In this document: one piece after another, positions 35,918 to 45,852 of the stretch | How the letters are laid out: every line of letters begins with the position of its first letter | Position numbering within the stretch: the first letter of the stretch is position 1 | DNA from: Ulvibacterium marinum | GTDB taxonomy: Bacteria; Bacteroidota; Bacteroidia; Flavobacteriales; Flavobacteriaceae | Length of the DNA: 64,000 nucleotides | Assembly: GCF_003626755.1 (NCBI RefSeq) | Contig: NZ_RBCJ01000002.1 | Location: 434,001-498,000 of the forward strand | Direction: 5' to 3' | Position numbers and translations under genes: made by a program | Notes under the pieces: model-generated | Seen by the model: the letters and a program-made list of their open reading frames with translations, nothing else | Databases searched by the model: none | Told to the model about the DNA's origin: nothing

Positions 35918-38020
35918 ATGAAGGTATACGACCATAAACACATCAAAAATATTGTACTTGTAGGGGCTCACCAAAGTGGAAAGACCACTTTGGCCGAGAC
36001 CATGTTATATGAAGCCGGATTAATTAACCGGCGGGGTACCGTTGAAAACAAGAACACGGTATCCGACCATCATCAAATAGAACATGAAAGGGGCGCTTCT
36101 GTCTTTGCTACGCCATTGCATACCGAATGGCGTAACTATAAAATAAATATCATAGATACTCCCGGGTTAGACGATTTTATTGGTGAGATCATTTCCTCCA
36201 TTCGAGTGGCGGATACCATTGTTACCGTGCTAAACGGCCAAAACGGGGTGGAAATAGGCACGGAAATTATCTGGAACTATATTTCGGATTATCACAAGCC
36301 TACCGTCTTTGTCATAAACCAAATAGACCATGCGGGTATTGATTTTGAAGATAGCTTTAGGAGTATCACCGAGCTGGTGGGAAAAAATGCCGTAAAGATC
36401 CAATACCCAATTCGAATAGACGGTGCACAGTGCATAATCGATGTGCTTAAAATGAAGCTGTACAAGTTTCCAAAAGGAGGTGGTAAACCTGAAAAACATC
36501 CTATCCCGGAAAACGAAAAAGCGCTTGCCAACCATTTGCATAATGAATTGGTAGAGAAAGCTGCCGAGAATGACGAAGCGTTGATGGAATTGTTTTTTGA
36601 TAAGGGTACGCTGAATGAAGATGAAATGCGGCAGGGCATCAAAGCCGGTATGTTGAACCATGATCTGTTTCCCGTATTCTGTGTGTCGGCCCTTGAGGAT
36701 ATGGGAAGTGGACGCCTTATGGGCTTTATAGACAATGTGGCCCCGGCAGCGGCCGACTTAAAACCGGAACAGACCTTAGAGGGACAAGCCATAGAGCGCA
36801 CCAATGAGGCTCCAACCTCGTTGTTTATCTTTAAGACCATTTATCAACCCAATTTAGGTCAGATTACTTTTTTTAAGGTAAAATCGGGTGATGTAAGGGT
36901 CAACGAAAAATTAGTAAATGCCAGAAATGGCGAAACGGAGGTGCTCCATCAACTCTTTATTATGGATGGCAAAAAACGGGAGCCCGTTTCCCGATTGGCC
37001 GTTGGGGATATCGGTGCTACATTGCGTTTAAAGTATACTGAGACCAACGACACGTTGCACGAAGTAGGAACCCCCATAACCATTAGGCCAATTGCCTATC
37101 CCGAGTCTCGCACACGTAAAGCGGTTTCGGCCGAAAAAAGGAATGAGGAAGAGAAGCTTACGGATGCCTTACGAAAAATCAATAGCCAGGATCCAACTGC
37201 CATAATTTCATATTCCCGTGAGTTAAAACAGCAAATTTTGGGTTGCCAAGGGGAGCTACATTTAGCTACCATAGATTGGACCCTAAGAAACATCTATGAA
37301 GTGGAGGCCAATTTTGAGAAGCCGAGAATAGCCTATAGGGAAACTATTCAACGGGCGGCCACTGCCAATTATCGCCATAAAAAGCAATCCGGGGGGGCCG
37401 GGCAATTTGCCCAGGTACATTTAAAAATAGAACCTTGGGTCGAAGGTATGCCGGAACCCCAAGGCTTCAACATTCGAGGTAAGGAAGAAGAAGAGCTTCC
37501 GTGGGGAGGCAAACTAATCTTTTACAATTGTATCGTTGGTGGGGTAATAGACCTAAGATATCTACCTTCCATAAAAAAAGGGATACAGGAAACCATGGAG
37601 TCCGGACCTTTAACCGGAAGCTATGTAACGGATATCCGTGTAATGGTGTATGACGGTAAGATGCATTCGGTGGATTCCAACGATATCTCCTTTAAAATTG
37701 CAGGTGCCCACGCCTTTAAGGAGGCATTTATGAACGCCAAGCCCAAATTACTGGAGCCTATTCGAGAGTTGACCATCAAGGTTCCTGAGGATATGGTAGG
37801 TAATGTCATGACCGACTTACAATCCCGTAGGGCCGTTATTTTGGGTATAGATAGTGAAGATCGTTATCAGATTCTAAAATGTAATGCACCAGAGGCCGAG
37901 CTTTATGGATATTCTACGAGTTTGCGTTCCCTGACACAAGGTAAGGCAACGTTTACTTCAGTATTTTCATCGTTTCAATCTGTACCTACCAATGTGCAAA
38001 AACAATTGGTGAGTTCATAA
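35918..38020 (+). CDS. Elongation factor G paralogue (translational GTPase)
   Basis: 700 residues, full EF-G length. GTPase motifs: GAHQSGKTT (G1, 16-24), HERGAS (switch I), DTPG (G3, 80-83) and NQID (134-137) in place of the usual NKxD (G4). Domains II-V follow; EF-G domain IV is marked by GGAGQFAQVHL. It is a second EF-G-like protein, and the canonical factor is expected elsewhere, next to rpsL/rpsG. Such paralogues take part in ribosome recycling or stress, but the role of this one is not known. It stands alone, convergent with the transporter gene. Confidence 0.85.
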   Translation: MKVYDHKHIKNIVLVGAHQSGKTTLAETMLYEAGLINRRGTVENKNTVSDHHQIEHERGASVFATPLHTEWRNYKINIIDTPGLDDFIGEIISSIRVADTIVTVLNGQNGVEIGTEIIWNYISDYHKPTVFVINQIDHAGIDFEDSFRSITELVGKNAVKIQYPIRIDGAQCIIDVLKMKLYKFPKGGGKPEKHPIPENEKALANHLHNELVEKAAENDEALMELFFDKGTLNEDEMRQGIKAGMLNHDLFPVFCVSALEDMGSGRLMGFIDNVAPAAADLKPEQTLEGQAIERTNEAPTSLFIFKTIYQPNLGQITFFKVKSGDVRVNEKLVNARNGETEVLHQLFIMDGKKREPVSRLAVGDIGATLRLKYTETNDTLHEVGTPITIRPIAYPESRTRKAVSAEKRNEEEKLTDALRKINSQDPTAIISYSRELKQQILGCQGELHLATIDWTLRNIYEVEANFEKPRIAYRETIQRAATANYRHKKQSGGAGQFAQVHLKIEPWVEGMPEPQGFNIRGKEEEELPWGGKLIFYNCIVGGVIDLRYLPSIKKGIQETMESGPLTGSYVTDIRVMVYDGKMHSVDSNDISFKIAGAHAFKEAFMNAKPKLLEPIRELTIKVPEDMVGNVMTDLQSRRAVILGIDSEDRYQILKCNAPEAELYGYSTSLRSLTQGKATFTSVFSSFQSVPTNVQKQLVSS

Positions 38021-38038
38021 TACGATGAAAAAAGGTTT

Positions 38039-40231
38039 CTAGGCCAAGATACTCTCATGCCCGGAGTCTTTTACAAATAGGCAGGAGCTTTCGGTTTTTT
38101 GGGTCATTTCCTTTACAAACTCAAAAGGAAGGTCCGCATGCATCCCGAATATATTAAGATCGGCATTGGATGCTTTTCCGACCACGTCTCTAAAATTTCC
38201 GATATGGATTTCGGTCAATGTTTCGGGCAATCGGGCCAGGTTGATGAGGGAATTCAAAAATTCCTTGGCATTTTCATATTCCTCTTCATCATTGATAACG
38301 GTAATCAAGCGGATTTGGGCTTCCCAATTCCTTTTTAACTTATATGCTATGAGCGTGGAAAGATCCAAATTCCCAATATCCCAGCCCAAGCTCCAATTCC
38401 CCTTACGGTCACTAACCCATACATTAATGATATTCCGTTGACCCAGCAGAGCTGTTGGATGGGCCTGATACAGCAGGACACCAACCTCTAGGCGAATACA
38501 TTCTTTAATTACCGGTCGCAGTTCAGTCTCATAATTATCATGTTGCTGTAAGTTCAAAAAAACAATATTCGGCCTAAAAAAGGCGCCACGCAATGCCTGG
38601 TTTCCATAATTTACACCCTGTGCAAAATCCTTGGTATGGATAACGGTCCAAGAAGAAAACACCCCTTTCTTATAAAAAGCTTCGGACAATTGTGATATTT
38701 CATCCGTAAAACTATTACTTTCCGTAAAGGGTGCAATACCCAAGAGCTTTATAGATCCCTTAGGCCTGGCAATATTCCGTAAGAACTGAAAATTACCCTT
38801 AGCCCCTTTAATATCGCGTATGGGAACCATCAAATTTGGCTTCCAAGCGCGCTGTTGCATACTTTTCATTCCCCAGGTGTGTTTGGCCGCCCATTCTGCA
38901 AAGGAAACGAACAATCCCGAACGCATATCCTCAAACGGAGTTTCCAGATTCTGGCGGGACAGAAACCAATAGACGACAAAGACAATACTAATGGATATAA
39001 GGCTTATGGTGGGATTAATAATGAACATGGCCAATACTGAGGATAATAATCCTAACCATGGAACCCATTTATGGATTTTAAAAATTGGACGATAACTTAT
39101 CAGTCCTAGATTCTGTTCTATAATGACCACAATATTGATCATGGCATAGGTAATTAGGAAAAATAGGGTGACAAGAGGGGCTACCGAATTCAAATCTCGC
39201 AATAACATTGTAGCAAAAATCATAATACCGGTAACGATCATGGCATTTCTCGGTTGCCCGTTGGCACTTTGGCCCGCTAAAAATTTGGCATACGGTAAAA
39301 CCCGGTGCTCGCCCATGGCGAACAAAATTCGGGAAGAACCTACCATGGATGCCAAGGCGGAAGAAAAAGTAGCCCCCAATATACCGGCAATAACCAAAGG
39401 CCCCACATAGGCCTTTTCAATGATAATATTGTAATTGGAAATGAGCTCTTCCTCCGATGCCGATCTTGCCAACCAATAGGCGAGTCCCATATAGATGACA
39501 AAACTGACCCCTATGGCCCATAGAGTACCCAAGGGAATACTTCTTTTTGGGTTTTTAAGTTCGCCGGACATATTGGCCCCGGCCATAATTCCGGTAGATG
39601 CCGGAAAGAAAACGGCAAACACGATCCAAAAATCACTACCCGAAAATCCGTTTTCCGGAGAACCTTTGAAAGTCCCCCAGCGGACAGCCTCATCTGTCGG
39701 AAGATACATGGACCCATAATAGGCGGCTATGACTATGGATATCAATGACAAGATAATTACCAACATGATAAAAAACTGGGTCTTAATGGCGAGATCCGCA
39801 CTAATGTATGCTATGGCAAGTAAGACTACGAAAACAATAATATCAACTAAAAACGCGCTATGCCCTGAGAAAATACCCAACCAGCCTTCTCGGAACCCAA
39901 AAATATACATGGTTACTGCCAACCCTTGGGAAATATACCTTGGGATACCCAAACTGCCGCCAACTTCCAAACCTAGGGCCTGCGAGATAATGGCATAGGC
40001 TCCACCTGCACCTATACGTATATTGGTAGTAATGGCGGACATGGACAAGGCTGTAGTTAATGTAATGGTAAAAGACACCAGGATTATGAGCCATGCCCCT
40101 AACAGCCCCGCGTTCCCAACGACCCATCCCATTCTAAGGTACATGATTACCCCTAAAATAGTGAGCAGGGTAGGGGTAAAGACTCCTCCAAAAGTCCCGA
40201 ATTTTTTAAGCTGTTGGTTTTGGTTTTTCAT
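38039..40231 (-). CDS. SLC12-like cation/chloride or amino-acid permease
   Basis: 730 residues. The N-terminal two-thirds have about 12 transmembrane helices in the APC fold, starting FGTFGGVFTPTLLTILGVIMYLR and IGAGGAYAIISQALGLEVGG, which match the cation-chloride cotransporter signature. The remaining 250 residues form a soluble cytoplasmic domain (FQFLRNIARPKGSIKLLGIAP). Likely an inner-membrane Na/K/Cl symporter or amino-acid carrier; the substrate cannot be fixed by eye. Confidence 0.8.
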   Translation of the reverse strand: MKNQNQQLKKFGTFGGVFTPTLLTILGVIMYLRMGWVVGNAGLLGAWLIILVSFTITLTTALSMSAITTNIRIGAGGAYAIISQALGLEVGGSLGIPRYISQGLAVTMYIFGFREGWLGIFSGHSAFLVDIIVFVVLLAIAYISADLAIKTQFFIMLVIILSLISIVIAAYYGSMYLPTDEAVRWGTFKGSPENGFSGSDFWIVFAVFFPASTGIMAGANMSGELKNPKRSIPLGTLWAIGVSFVIYMGLAYWLARSASEEELISNYNIIIEKAYVGPLVIAGILGATFSSALASMVGSSRILFAMGEHRVLPYAKFLAGQSANGQPRNAMIVTGIMIFATMLLRDLNSVAPLVTLFFLITYAMINIVVIIEQNLGLISYRPIFKIHKWVPWLGLLSSVLAMFIINPTISLISISIVFVVYWFLSRQNLETPFEDMRSGLFVSFAEWAAKHTWGMKSMQQRAWKPNLMVPIRDIKGAKGNFQFLRNIARPKGSIKLLGIAPFTESNSFTDEISQLSEAFYKKGVFSSWTVIHTKDFAQGVNYGNQALRGAFFRPNIVFLNLQQHDNYETELRPVIKECIRLEVGVLLYQAHPTALLGQRNIINVWVSDRKGNWSLGWDIGNLDLSTLIAYKLKRNWEAQIRLITVINDEEEYENAKEFLNSLINLARLPETLTEIHIGNFRDVVGKASNADLNIFGMHADLPFEFVKEMTQKTESSCLFVKDSGHESILA

Positions 40232-40394
40232 GCGGCCTATTAAAAATAGTTCTTATTTCGGAGAATGCAAGCTGTTTTTTAAAGGACTTTATCTCTTTAA
40301 GTCTACATGGTTTATGAAGAAAACTGTATGCAAATTGAAATAAATTTTCCAGAAAGTAATATCTTCAAAGAGAAATCCTTTTGAATCCGATGAA

Positions 40395-41081
40395 ATGAAA
40401 AACTTTCTTATCATTTGCTGGGTCTTGTTAAGCACCCATTACGGCACATCACAAAACTCAATATCCCTTTTTAACGGAAGGGATTTAGAAGGTTGGCATA
40501 TTGATATTCCGGCCATGGACAGCATTTCGGACGCTAGAAATCCATTTATAGTGCGAAATGGATTATTGGTAAGTCTTGGCACCCCTGGAGGCCATTTAAT
40601 AACCGATGATGAATATGAAAACTTTTGTTTAGAGGTTGAGTACAGGTTCGCCGGAAAACCTGGAAATTGTGGGGTATTGGTTTTTGCCTCAAAACCTAGG
40701 GCTTTGTATAAAATGTTCCCAAAATCAATAGAGGTACAGATGATGCATGAGAACGCCGGAGATTTCTGGTGTATTGTAGAGGATATAAAAGTAGAGAATA
40801 TGCTGGCTCGTCGTGGACCTAAAAAAGAGTGGGGTATTACAGAAGGGAAAAAACGCCGTATTTTAAACCTTACCGATGGTTCCGAAAACCCGGTTGGGGA
40901 GTGGAATTCAATGCGAATTGAATGTTTGGAAAACAAGATAAAGGTTTGGGTAAATGGGGATTTGGTCAACTACGGCTACGATGCCACGGCCAAAAGAGGG
41001 CAAATTGCACTTCAGGCCGAAGGTTCCGAAGTAGAATTTAGAAAGGTGGCATTGACTACGATCAACAAATTGAGTGAATAA
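40395..41081 (+). CDS. DUF1080 (3-keto-disaccharide hydrolase) protein
   Basis: 228 residues with a Sec signal (LLSTHYGTSQ). The DUF1080 jelly roll starts ISLFNGRDLEGWHI and has NGLLVSLGTPGGHLITDDEYENF and the sheet KPGNCGVLVFAS. Recent work assigns part of this family as lyases/hydrolases of 3-keto-glycosides. The stop overlaps the next start (TAATG), so it forms an operon with the oxidoreductase, which would make the 3-keto sugar. Confidence 0.85.
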   Translation: MKNFLIICWVLLSTHYGTSQNSISLFNGRDLEGWHIDIPAMDSISDARNPFIVRNGLLVSLGTPGGHLITDDEYENFCLEVEYRFAGKPGNCGVLVFASKPRALYKMFPKSIEVQMMHENAGDFWCIVEDIKVENMLARRGPKKEWGITEGKKRRILNLTDGSENPVGEWNSMRIECLENKIKVWVNGDLVNYGYDATAKRGQIALQAEGSEVEFRKVALTTINKLSE

Positions 41082-42412
41082 TGGATGAACATAAGATTAT
41101 GAAGGACACATCAAAAAAAACAGGTTCGGCTTCCGACCGTAGAACTTTTTTGAAAACATCGGGACTGGCAATGGTTGGAAGTTCACTGGCTTATCCCTCA
41201 AATGTATTGGGAGCCATGGGGTCATTTCAGGAAAAAACTCTAAAAGTGGGGCTTATCGGTTGTGGCGGTCGCGGTACGGGTGCCGCGGCACAGGCCTTGC
41301 AGGCCGATGAAAATGTAATCCTCCATGCTATGGGCGATATTTTTGAAGATCGCTTGGAGACTTCCCATACCGAGCTGCTAAAGGTGGTTGGGGACAAGAT
41401 GAAAGTGGAAAAAGAGAACAAGTTTATCGGTTTTGATGCCTATCAAAAAGTAATCGATTCCGGTGTGGATGTAGTGCTACTTACAACACCTCCTGCATTT
41501 AGGCCCGGGCATTTAACGGCGGCCATTGCCGCAGGCAAGCACGCTTTTTGTGAAAAACCGGTGGCAGTAGACGCCCCGGGCGTACGGGAAGTTATTGCTG
41601 CGGCCGAAAAGGCCAAAGCGAAGAACCTATCCGTTGTTTCAGGGTTCACCTATCGATTCGGCTTTGGCAATAGAGCTGCCTTTGATCAAATTCTAAATGG
41701 GGCCATAGGTGATATTAGAACCGTTACCACTTTCCGGTTTGGTGGTGAACTTTGGTACAAGGAACGCCAACCGGGTTGGACCGAAATGACCTATAATATG
41801 CGGAACTGGTATTATTACAATTGGTTATCAGGTGATTTTATTGTTGAGCAAGCTGTGCACAGCCTGGATTTGATGTCATGGGCCATGGGAGATGTAATGC
41901 CGTTAAAGGCCATCGGAACGGGGGGTAGGCAAGTGCGGACGGATAAACGTTATGGTAATATCTACGATCATTTTGCCGTGGAGTTCGAATATACCAATGG
42001 TGCCAAGGGATACCACTTTACCAGACAGCAATCGGATACGGCAACAAGGAATACCATAGATATATTTGGTACCAAAGGGACCGCAATGATCCAACCAGGT
42101 AGAAAATACCAAATTAACGGGCCAGAGGCTTGGCAGTTTGAAGGTGAGGAGAACAATATGTACCAAACGCAACATAATGAACTTTTCGAGGCCATACGAA
42201 AGGATAAACCCATTAATGACGGTAAGCGTATGGCCAACAGTAGCCTTTTGGCCATTTGGGCACGTACGGCAGGGTATACAGGAAAGGAAATCTCTTGGGA
42301 ACAAGCCTATAACTCCAATGATTCTTTGGGCCCAAAATTGGAACAATACAATTGGGACTTGGTCTGGCCGAGTCCATCCATTGCCGTCCCAGGAAAAACA
42401 AAAATCCAATAA
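41081..42412 (+). CDS. Gfo/Idh/MocA oxidoreductase with Tat signal
   Basis: 443 residues. The twin-arginine motif [10 protein letters not shown] (19-28) and hydrophobic [10 protein letters not shown] precede the Rossmann domain with [12 protein letters not shown]. The family lysine is in [13 protein letters not shown], and the C-terminal domain has [19 protein letters not shown] (catalytic H). Tat export means the bound NAD cofactor travels with the folded protein. Such periplasmic oxidoreductases oxidise sugars at C3. It lies between two DUF1080 genes. Confidence 0.88.
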   Translation: MDEHKIMKDTSKKTGSASDRRTFLKTSGLAMVGSSLAYPSNVLGAMGSFQEKTLKVGLIGCGGRGTGAAAQALQADENVILHAMGDIFEDRLETSHTELLKVVGDKMKVEKENKFIGFDAYQKVIDSGVDVVLLTTPPAFRPGHLTAAIAAGKHAFCEKPVAVDAPGVREVIAAAEKAKAKNLSVVSGFTYRFGFGNRAAFDQILNGAIGDIRTVTTFRFGGELWYKERQPGWTEMTYNMRNWYYYNWLSGDFIVEQAVHSLDLMSWAMGDVMPLKAIGTGGRQVRTDKRYGNIYDHFAVEFEYTNGAKGYHFTRQQSDTATRNTIDIFGTKGTAMIQPGRKYQINGPEAWQFEGEENNMYQTQHNELFEAIRKDKPINDGKRMANSSLLAIWARTAGYTGKEISWEQAYNSNDSLGPKLEQYNWDLVWPSPSIAVPGKTKIQ

Positions 42413-42417
42413 TATCA

Positions 42418-43182
42418 ATGAAGACGATACCCATGAAACCTTATTTTTTATTGAGTTTATTGGTGACAATAACCGGTATACTTATAGGCCACGCGCAAGA
42501 AAATCAGATACGCTTTGGAACAGAAAAAAAATTCGATGACCTAATTACAGGTACTAAATCGGAGGGAAATACTTTGCAGTGGGTCAATGTAAATACAGAT
42601 GACGATACCTGGAGAACGGAAGATGACCTACTTATTTGTAAGGGTAAGCCTATTGGTGTTATGCGATCTGAAAAGCAGTACGAGAATTTTATCCTACAAG
42701 TGGAATGGCGACATATGGAACCGGGCGGGAATTCCGGAGTTTTTGTTTGGAGCGATGCCCTTCCTGATCCAAAATCCCGATTACCTGGCGGGGTAGAGGT
42801 ACAGATGCTGGAACTGGACTGGGTAAACCTAAATACCCGTGACGGTAAAAAACCACCTATTGCCTATGTCCATGGGGAACTCTTTGGGGTTGGAGGGGTA
42901 AAGACCATACCGGACAATCCCAGAGGGGAGCGTAGCAAATCGGTAGAGAATAGGGCCAAAGGTAAAGGAGAATGGAACGCCTATACCGTGGTTTGTGTAG
43001 ACGGAACCATTAAACTATCGGTCAACGGAAAATTTGTAAATGGCATTAGTAAATCTACTATCAAAAAAGGATATCTATGTTTAGAGTCTGAAGGTGCCGA
43101 AATTCATTTTAAAAACTTAAGAATCGTTGAATTGCCAACTGGGGTGACCTCTAAGAACCAGATGGCAAAAATAGTAGAGTAG
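42418..43182 (+). CDS. Second DUF1080 (3-keto-disaccharide hydrolase) protein
   Basis: 254 residues from ATG 42418, with a signal peptide ([18 protein letters not shown]). The domain has [32 protein letters not shown] and [20 protein letters not shown], the usual DUF1080 metal-site region. The first DUF1080 gene and this one differ strongly, so they may act on different anomers. Five bases separate it from the oxidoreductase stop. The longer frame from 42352 lies in the oxidoreductase and was rejected. Confidence 0.85.
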   Translation: MKTIPMKPYFLLSLLVTITGILIGHAQENQIRFGTEKKFDDLITGTKSEGNTLQWVNVNTDDDTWRTEDDLLICKGKPIGVMRSEKQYENFILQVEWRHMEPGGNSGVFVWSDALPDPKSRLPGGVEVQMLELDWVNLNTRDGKKPPIAYVHGELFGVGGVKTIPDNPRGERSKSVENRAKGKGEWNAYTVVCVDGTIKLSVNGKFVNGISKSTIKKGYLCLESEGAEIHFKNLRIVELPTGVTSKNQMAKIVE

Positions 43183-43411
43183 GCCAACGCCCATATAAGA
43201 CGTACTTTTTCCCTTAACTTCTTAAAATCCATTTCTATAAAGTATCGGATGGCTCTTAGGTATTTATACTTCATTAATATTCTTTATTTTTTGTGAGTAA
43301 AATCTTATAATATTTATTATTTTTATCTTACTTGTACAATATCCCCAATACGTCTCCAAAATTGGACGATTTTATTTGGACATTTTACTGAACACTTAAA
43401 AACGGAATATC

Positions 43412-44965
43412 ATGGACAGAACACTTTTTGATGCTTTGGTTTCCTATTTCCAGGCGGAAAAAATAAAGGTTTCACACAGCGAATTGGAACTGCAACTTTT
43501 TAGTCACCCTCATACACCTTCATTATATGCAGTGTCCGAAACTTTGAACTTTCTTAAAATAAGCAACGTAGCCGCCCAAATTGATCAAAATCAAATCAAT
43601 GAACTTCCCGAACACTTCCTAGCTTTCTTGGATGACCCGGAAAAAGGGCCCTATTTCTCCCATGTAAGACAAAACGGTAGTAAGGTCTACCTCAATGGGG
43701 ATAAGGCAGGCATGACCAAGGAAGAATTTGGGAAGAAATGGAATGGTATCATACTCTTGGCAGAGCAGGAAAAGAACGCTACAATTTCCAAAAGTAAATG
43801 GATAACTTGGTCGGCAATCCCATTGGTTTTGTTATTTACCGTTATCCTTTGGCCCAACTTTTATGCACTGGCCTTTTTTTTAATGGGCATGATAGGACTT
43901 TACATTTCCAATGAAATCTTTGAAACATCCCATGATAGAAGTACAAATTTTGGAAAGAAAATATGTGGTCAAAAGGAAGAGAGTGGTTGTAACAAAATAC
44001 TCAAATCCCAGAATTACAATTTAGGCGCATTTTCAATAAACGATTTGTTATTTGCCTTCCTCTTATCCACAATGGGTCTTTTGCTTTTGAATGTTGGCTT
44101 TGGCGATGCCCATCTTATCGTTTACCTAGTTGCCTTGATCTTTCTGTTATCAACCATAGTAATTCAAGCTTTTGTCCTAAAGGCATGGTGTAGATTGTGT
44201 TTGTTGTCCAGTAGTATTATCATCGTTCAAGCATCACTGATTTTTGGTCGATTGTATCCCTTTAACGTAAATTTGTCCGATGGGACAGCTATCCTTGTAA
44301 AGGATGCAACGGTATTGGGGCTTCTTTTCATATTAACACTTTTGGTTACCCATAACTTTAGGAAGCTTAAATCCCAAAATTACGCGTTAGGTCTCAAACA
44401 TATAGAGTTGCTCCAGTTTAAAAGATCTCCGGAGACCATAAATCGAGCGTTGGTAGATACTAAGGAATTAACCATTTCGACAGGCGCCGGGCAATTGATT
44501 TTTGGGAATTCCGAGGTTGCACCGGTAATCGTTTTGGTACTTTCTACCTCATGTGGATATTGTAAGAAGGCATTCGAAAAATTTCTTGATCTCTATCATA
44601 GAAATGGACGAGAGAATAGTTTCAAATTAGTCTTGAATCATTATGACGATACAGCATCCAAACGAAATGATGTAGCTGCTACGATGATCAACTGCTACCG
44701 AACGCGTGGGGCCGATATATTCCTAAAAATGATGGATGACTGGTTTAAACATAGAAATGCCGACCAATTCTTAATGGAGCATGTCTCCGAATTTACGGGT
44801 GAAGATTATCGGATATTGGCGGAGCATAGGGAATGGTGCAAAAAGAACGAATTGTTCCATACGCCAATTTTAATTGTCAGCAACAAAGTTATACCACACT
44901 ATTACGACGCCACCTTTTTAGATGATATTTTGGAGGCCATTGATTCTGTTCAAGACCAATCATGA
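43412..44965 (+). CDS. C39-like (Cys-less)/VKOR/DsbA-thioredoxin fusion protein
   Basis: 517 residues in three parts. Residues 1-115 look like a C39 peptidase fold (LFSHPHTPSLYAVSETLNFL) but contain no cysteine at all, so the catalytic residue is missing. Residues about 130-315 are a vitamin K epoxide reductase domain of five to six helices with the loop pair Cys185/Cys193 (KKICGQKEESGCNK) and the active site CRLC (260-263). Residues about 360-510 are a thioredoxin/DsbA-like domain with CGYC (381-384). This layout is an oxidase that makes disulfides and passes electrons to quinone. It overlaps the next gene by four bases (ATGA) and probably serves the Cys-rich peptide at 46540. Confidence 0.8.
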   Translation: MDRTLFDALVSYFQAEKIKVSHSELELQLFSHPHTPSLYAVSETLNFLKISNVAAQIDQNQINELPEHFLAFLDDPEKGPYFSHVRQNGSKVYLNGDKAGMTKEEFGKKWNGIILLAEQEKNATISKSKWITWSAIPLVLLFTVILWPNFYALAFFLMGMIGLYISNEIFETSHDRSTNFGKKICGQKEESGCNKILKSQNYNLGAFSINDLLFAFLLSTMGLLLLNVGFGDAHLIVYLVALIFLLSTIVIQAFVLKAWCRLCLLSSSIIIVQASLIFGRLYPFNVNLSDGTAILVKDATVLGLLFILTLLVTHNFRKLKSQNYALGLKHIELLQFKRSPETINRALVDTKELTISTGAGQLIFGNSEVAPVIVLVLSTSCGYCKKAFEKFLDLYHRNGRENSFKLVLNHYDDTASKRNDVAATMINCYRTRGADIFLKMMDDWFKHRNADQFLMEHVSEFTGEDYRILAEHREWCKKNELFHTPILIVSNKVIPHYYDATFLDDILEAIDSVQDQS

Positions 44966-45852
44966 AGTTTGTTCAATCATTTTGGTCCAAACCCTTTTTT
45001 GATGATACTTTCAAAAACAATTGGAATTTTAGGCATCATGGAGGTTTTCCGAATCCCTTTCTATTTTACTGTGCATGGACTTACAGTTGCCTTTCCATTA
45101 AAAAATATTATCCCAACCTTCATTTGGTCACCGATGACAAGGGCTTGGAAATTTTTAAAGACACCCTAAAATTACCGTATACCTCCTTTTCGGATAGCCT
45201 AAATGATTTAGAGGATTATCATAAAGGAGCATGGGCATTGGGCAAGTTATATACCTATAGATTGCAAAAGGAACCCTTTTGTCATCTGGACGGGGACGTT
45301 TTTCTATTTGAAAAAGTGTTAGATCCGGTTCTAAAGAGTCCACTGTTTTGCCAAAGTTATGATCACGACCAATATCAATATTCGGAAATTCATCCTTATG
45401 TACATCAATATTTTGAAAACGTCCCTACTGCATTTGAAGCCGAACTTTCGGATACCATTAAATATGTGAATGTAGGTATCATTGGTGGTAGTGCCATTGA
45501 TTTTTTTCAGGAGTACACATCAAAGGCATTTGAACTTATTGATGAAAATCAGGATAAATTGGATGATATCAATACGGGATTGTTCAATCTCTATTATGAA
45601 CAATTTCTTTTGAGTAATATGCTAAGCGTCCAAAAGTTGACTTTCGCATCGCTTTATCCAAAACCGAATGATGGCAATGCTTATAATTTTGCCGCTTTTC
45701 ATCATATTCCCCATAAATCCCAATACATTCATTTGATTAGTCATCTAAAAAAAACTTCCGAGTACCTGGAACAAATCGTAGCCCGTTTGAGGTTGGAATT
45801 CCCTGATTACTATGTGCGATTAAGAGATTACTGTCAAAAAAAGGCATTATGA
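44962..45852 (+). CDS. DUF6734-like protein, possible GT-A glycosyltransferase
   Basis: 296 residues, no signal. It has the layout of a GT-A fold: NWNFRHHGGF near the start, CHLDGDVFLF (a DxD-type motif) near 108, VNVGIIGGSA near 170 and TGLFNLYYEQFLLSN near 205, as in GT8-like enzymes. The DUF6734 assignment is from memory and moderate. If it is a glycosyltransferase it could modify the tyrosine or other residues of the peptide at 46540. It is coupled to both neighbours by ATGA overlaps. Confidence 0.55.
   Translation: MKFVQSFWSKPFFDDTFKNNWNFRHHGGFPNPFLFYCAWTYSCLSIKKYYPNLHLVTDDKGLEIFKDTLKLPYTSFSDSLNDLEDYHKGAWALGKLYTYRLQKEPFCHLDGDVFLFEKVLDPVLKSPLFCQSYDHDQYQYSEIHPYVHQYFENVPTAFEAELSDTIKYVNVGIIGGSAIDFFQEYTSKAFELIDENQDKLDDINTGLFNLYYEQFLLSNMLSVQKLTFASLYPKPNDGNAYNFAAFHHIPHKSQYIHLISHLKKTSEYLEQIVARLRLEFPDYYVRLRDYCQKKAL

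Noticed and set aside
36292-36840. 182-codon minus-strand frame inside the EF-G paralogue
   Set aside because: It is the antisense shadow of a highly conserved gene.
42138-42539. 133-codon plus-strand frame in another phase over the oxidoreductase end
   Set aside because: It lies almost wholly inside two well-supported genes and has no protein-like pattern.
43412-43756. Active C39 leader peptidase
   Set aside because: No cysteine occurs before residue 185, so this domain cannot be a cysteine protease.
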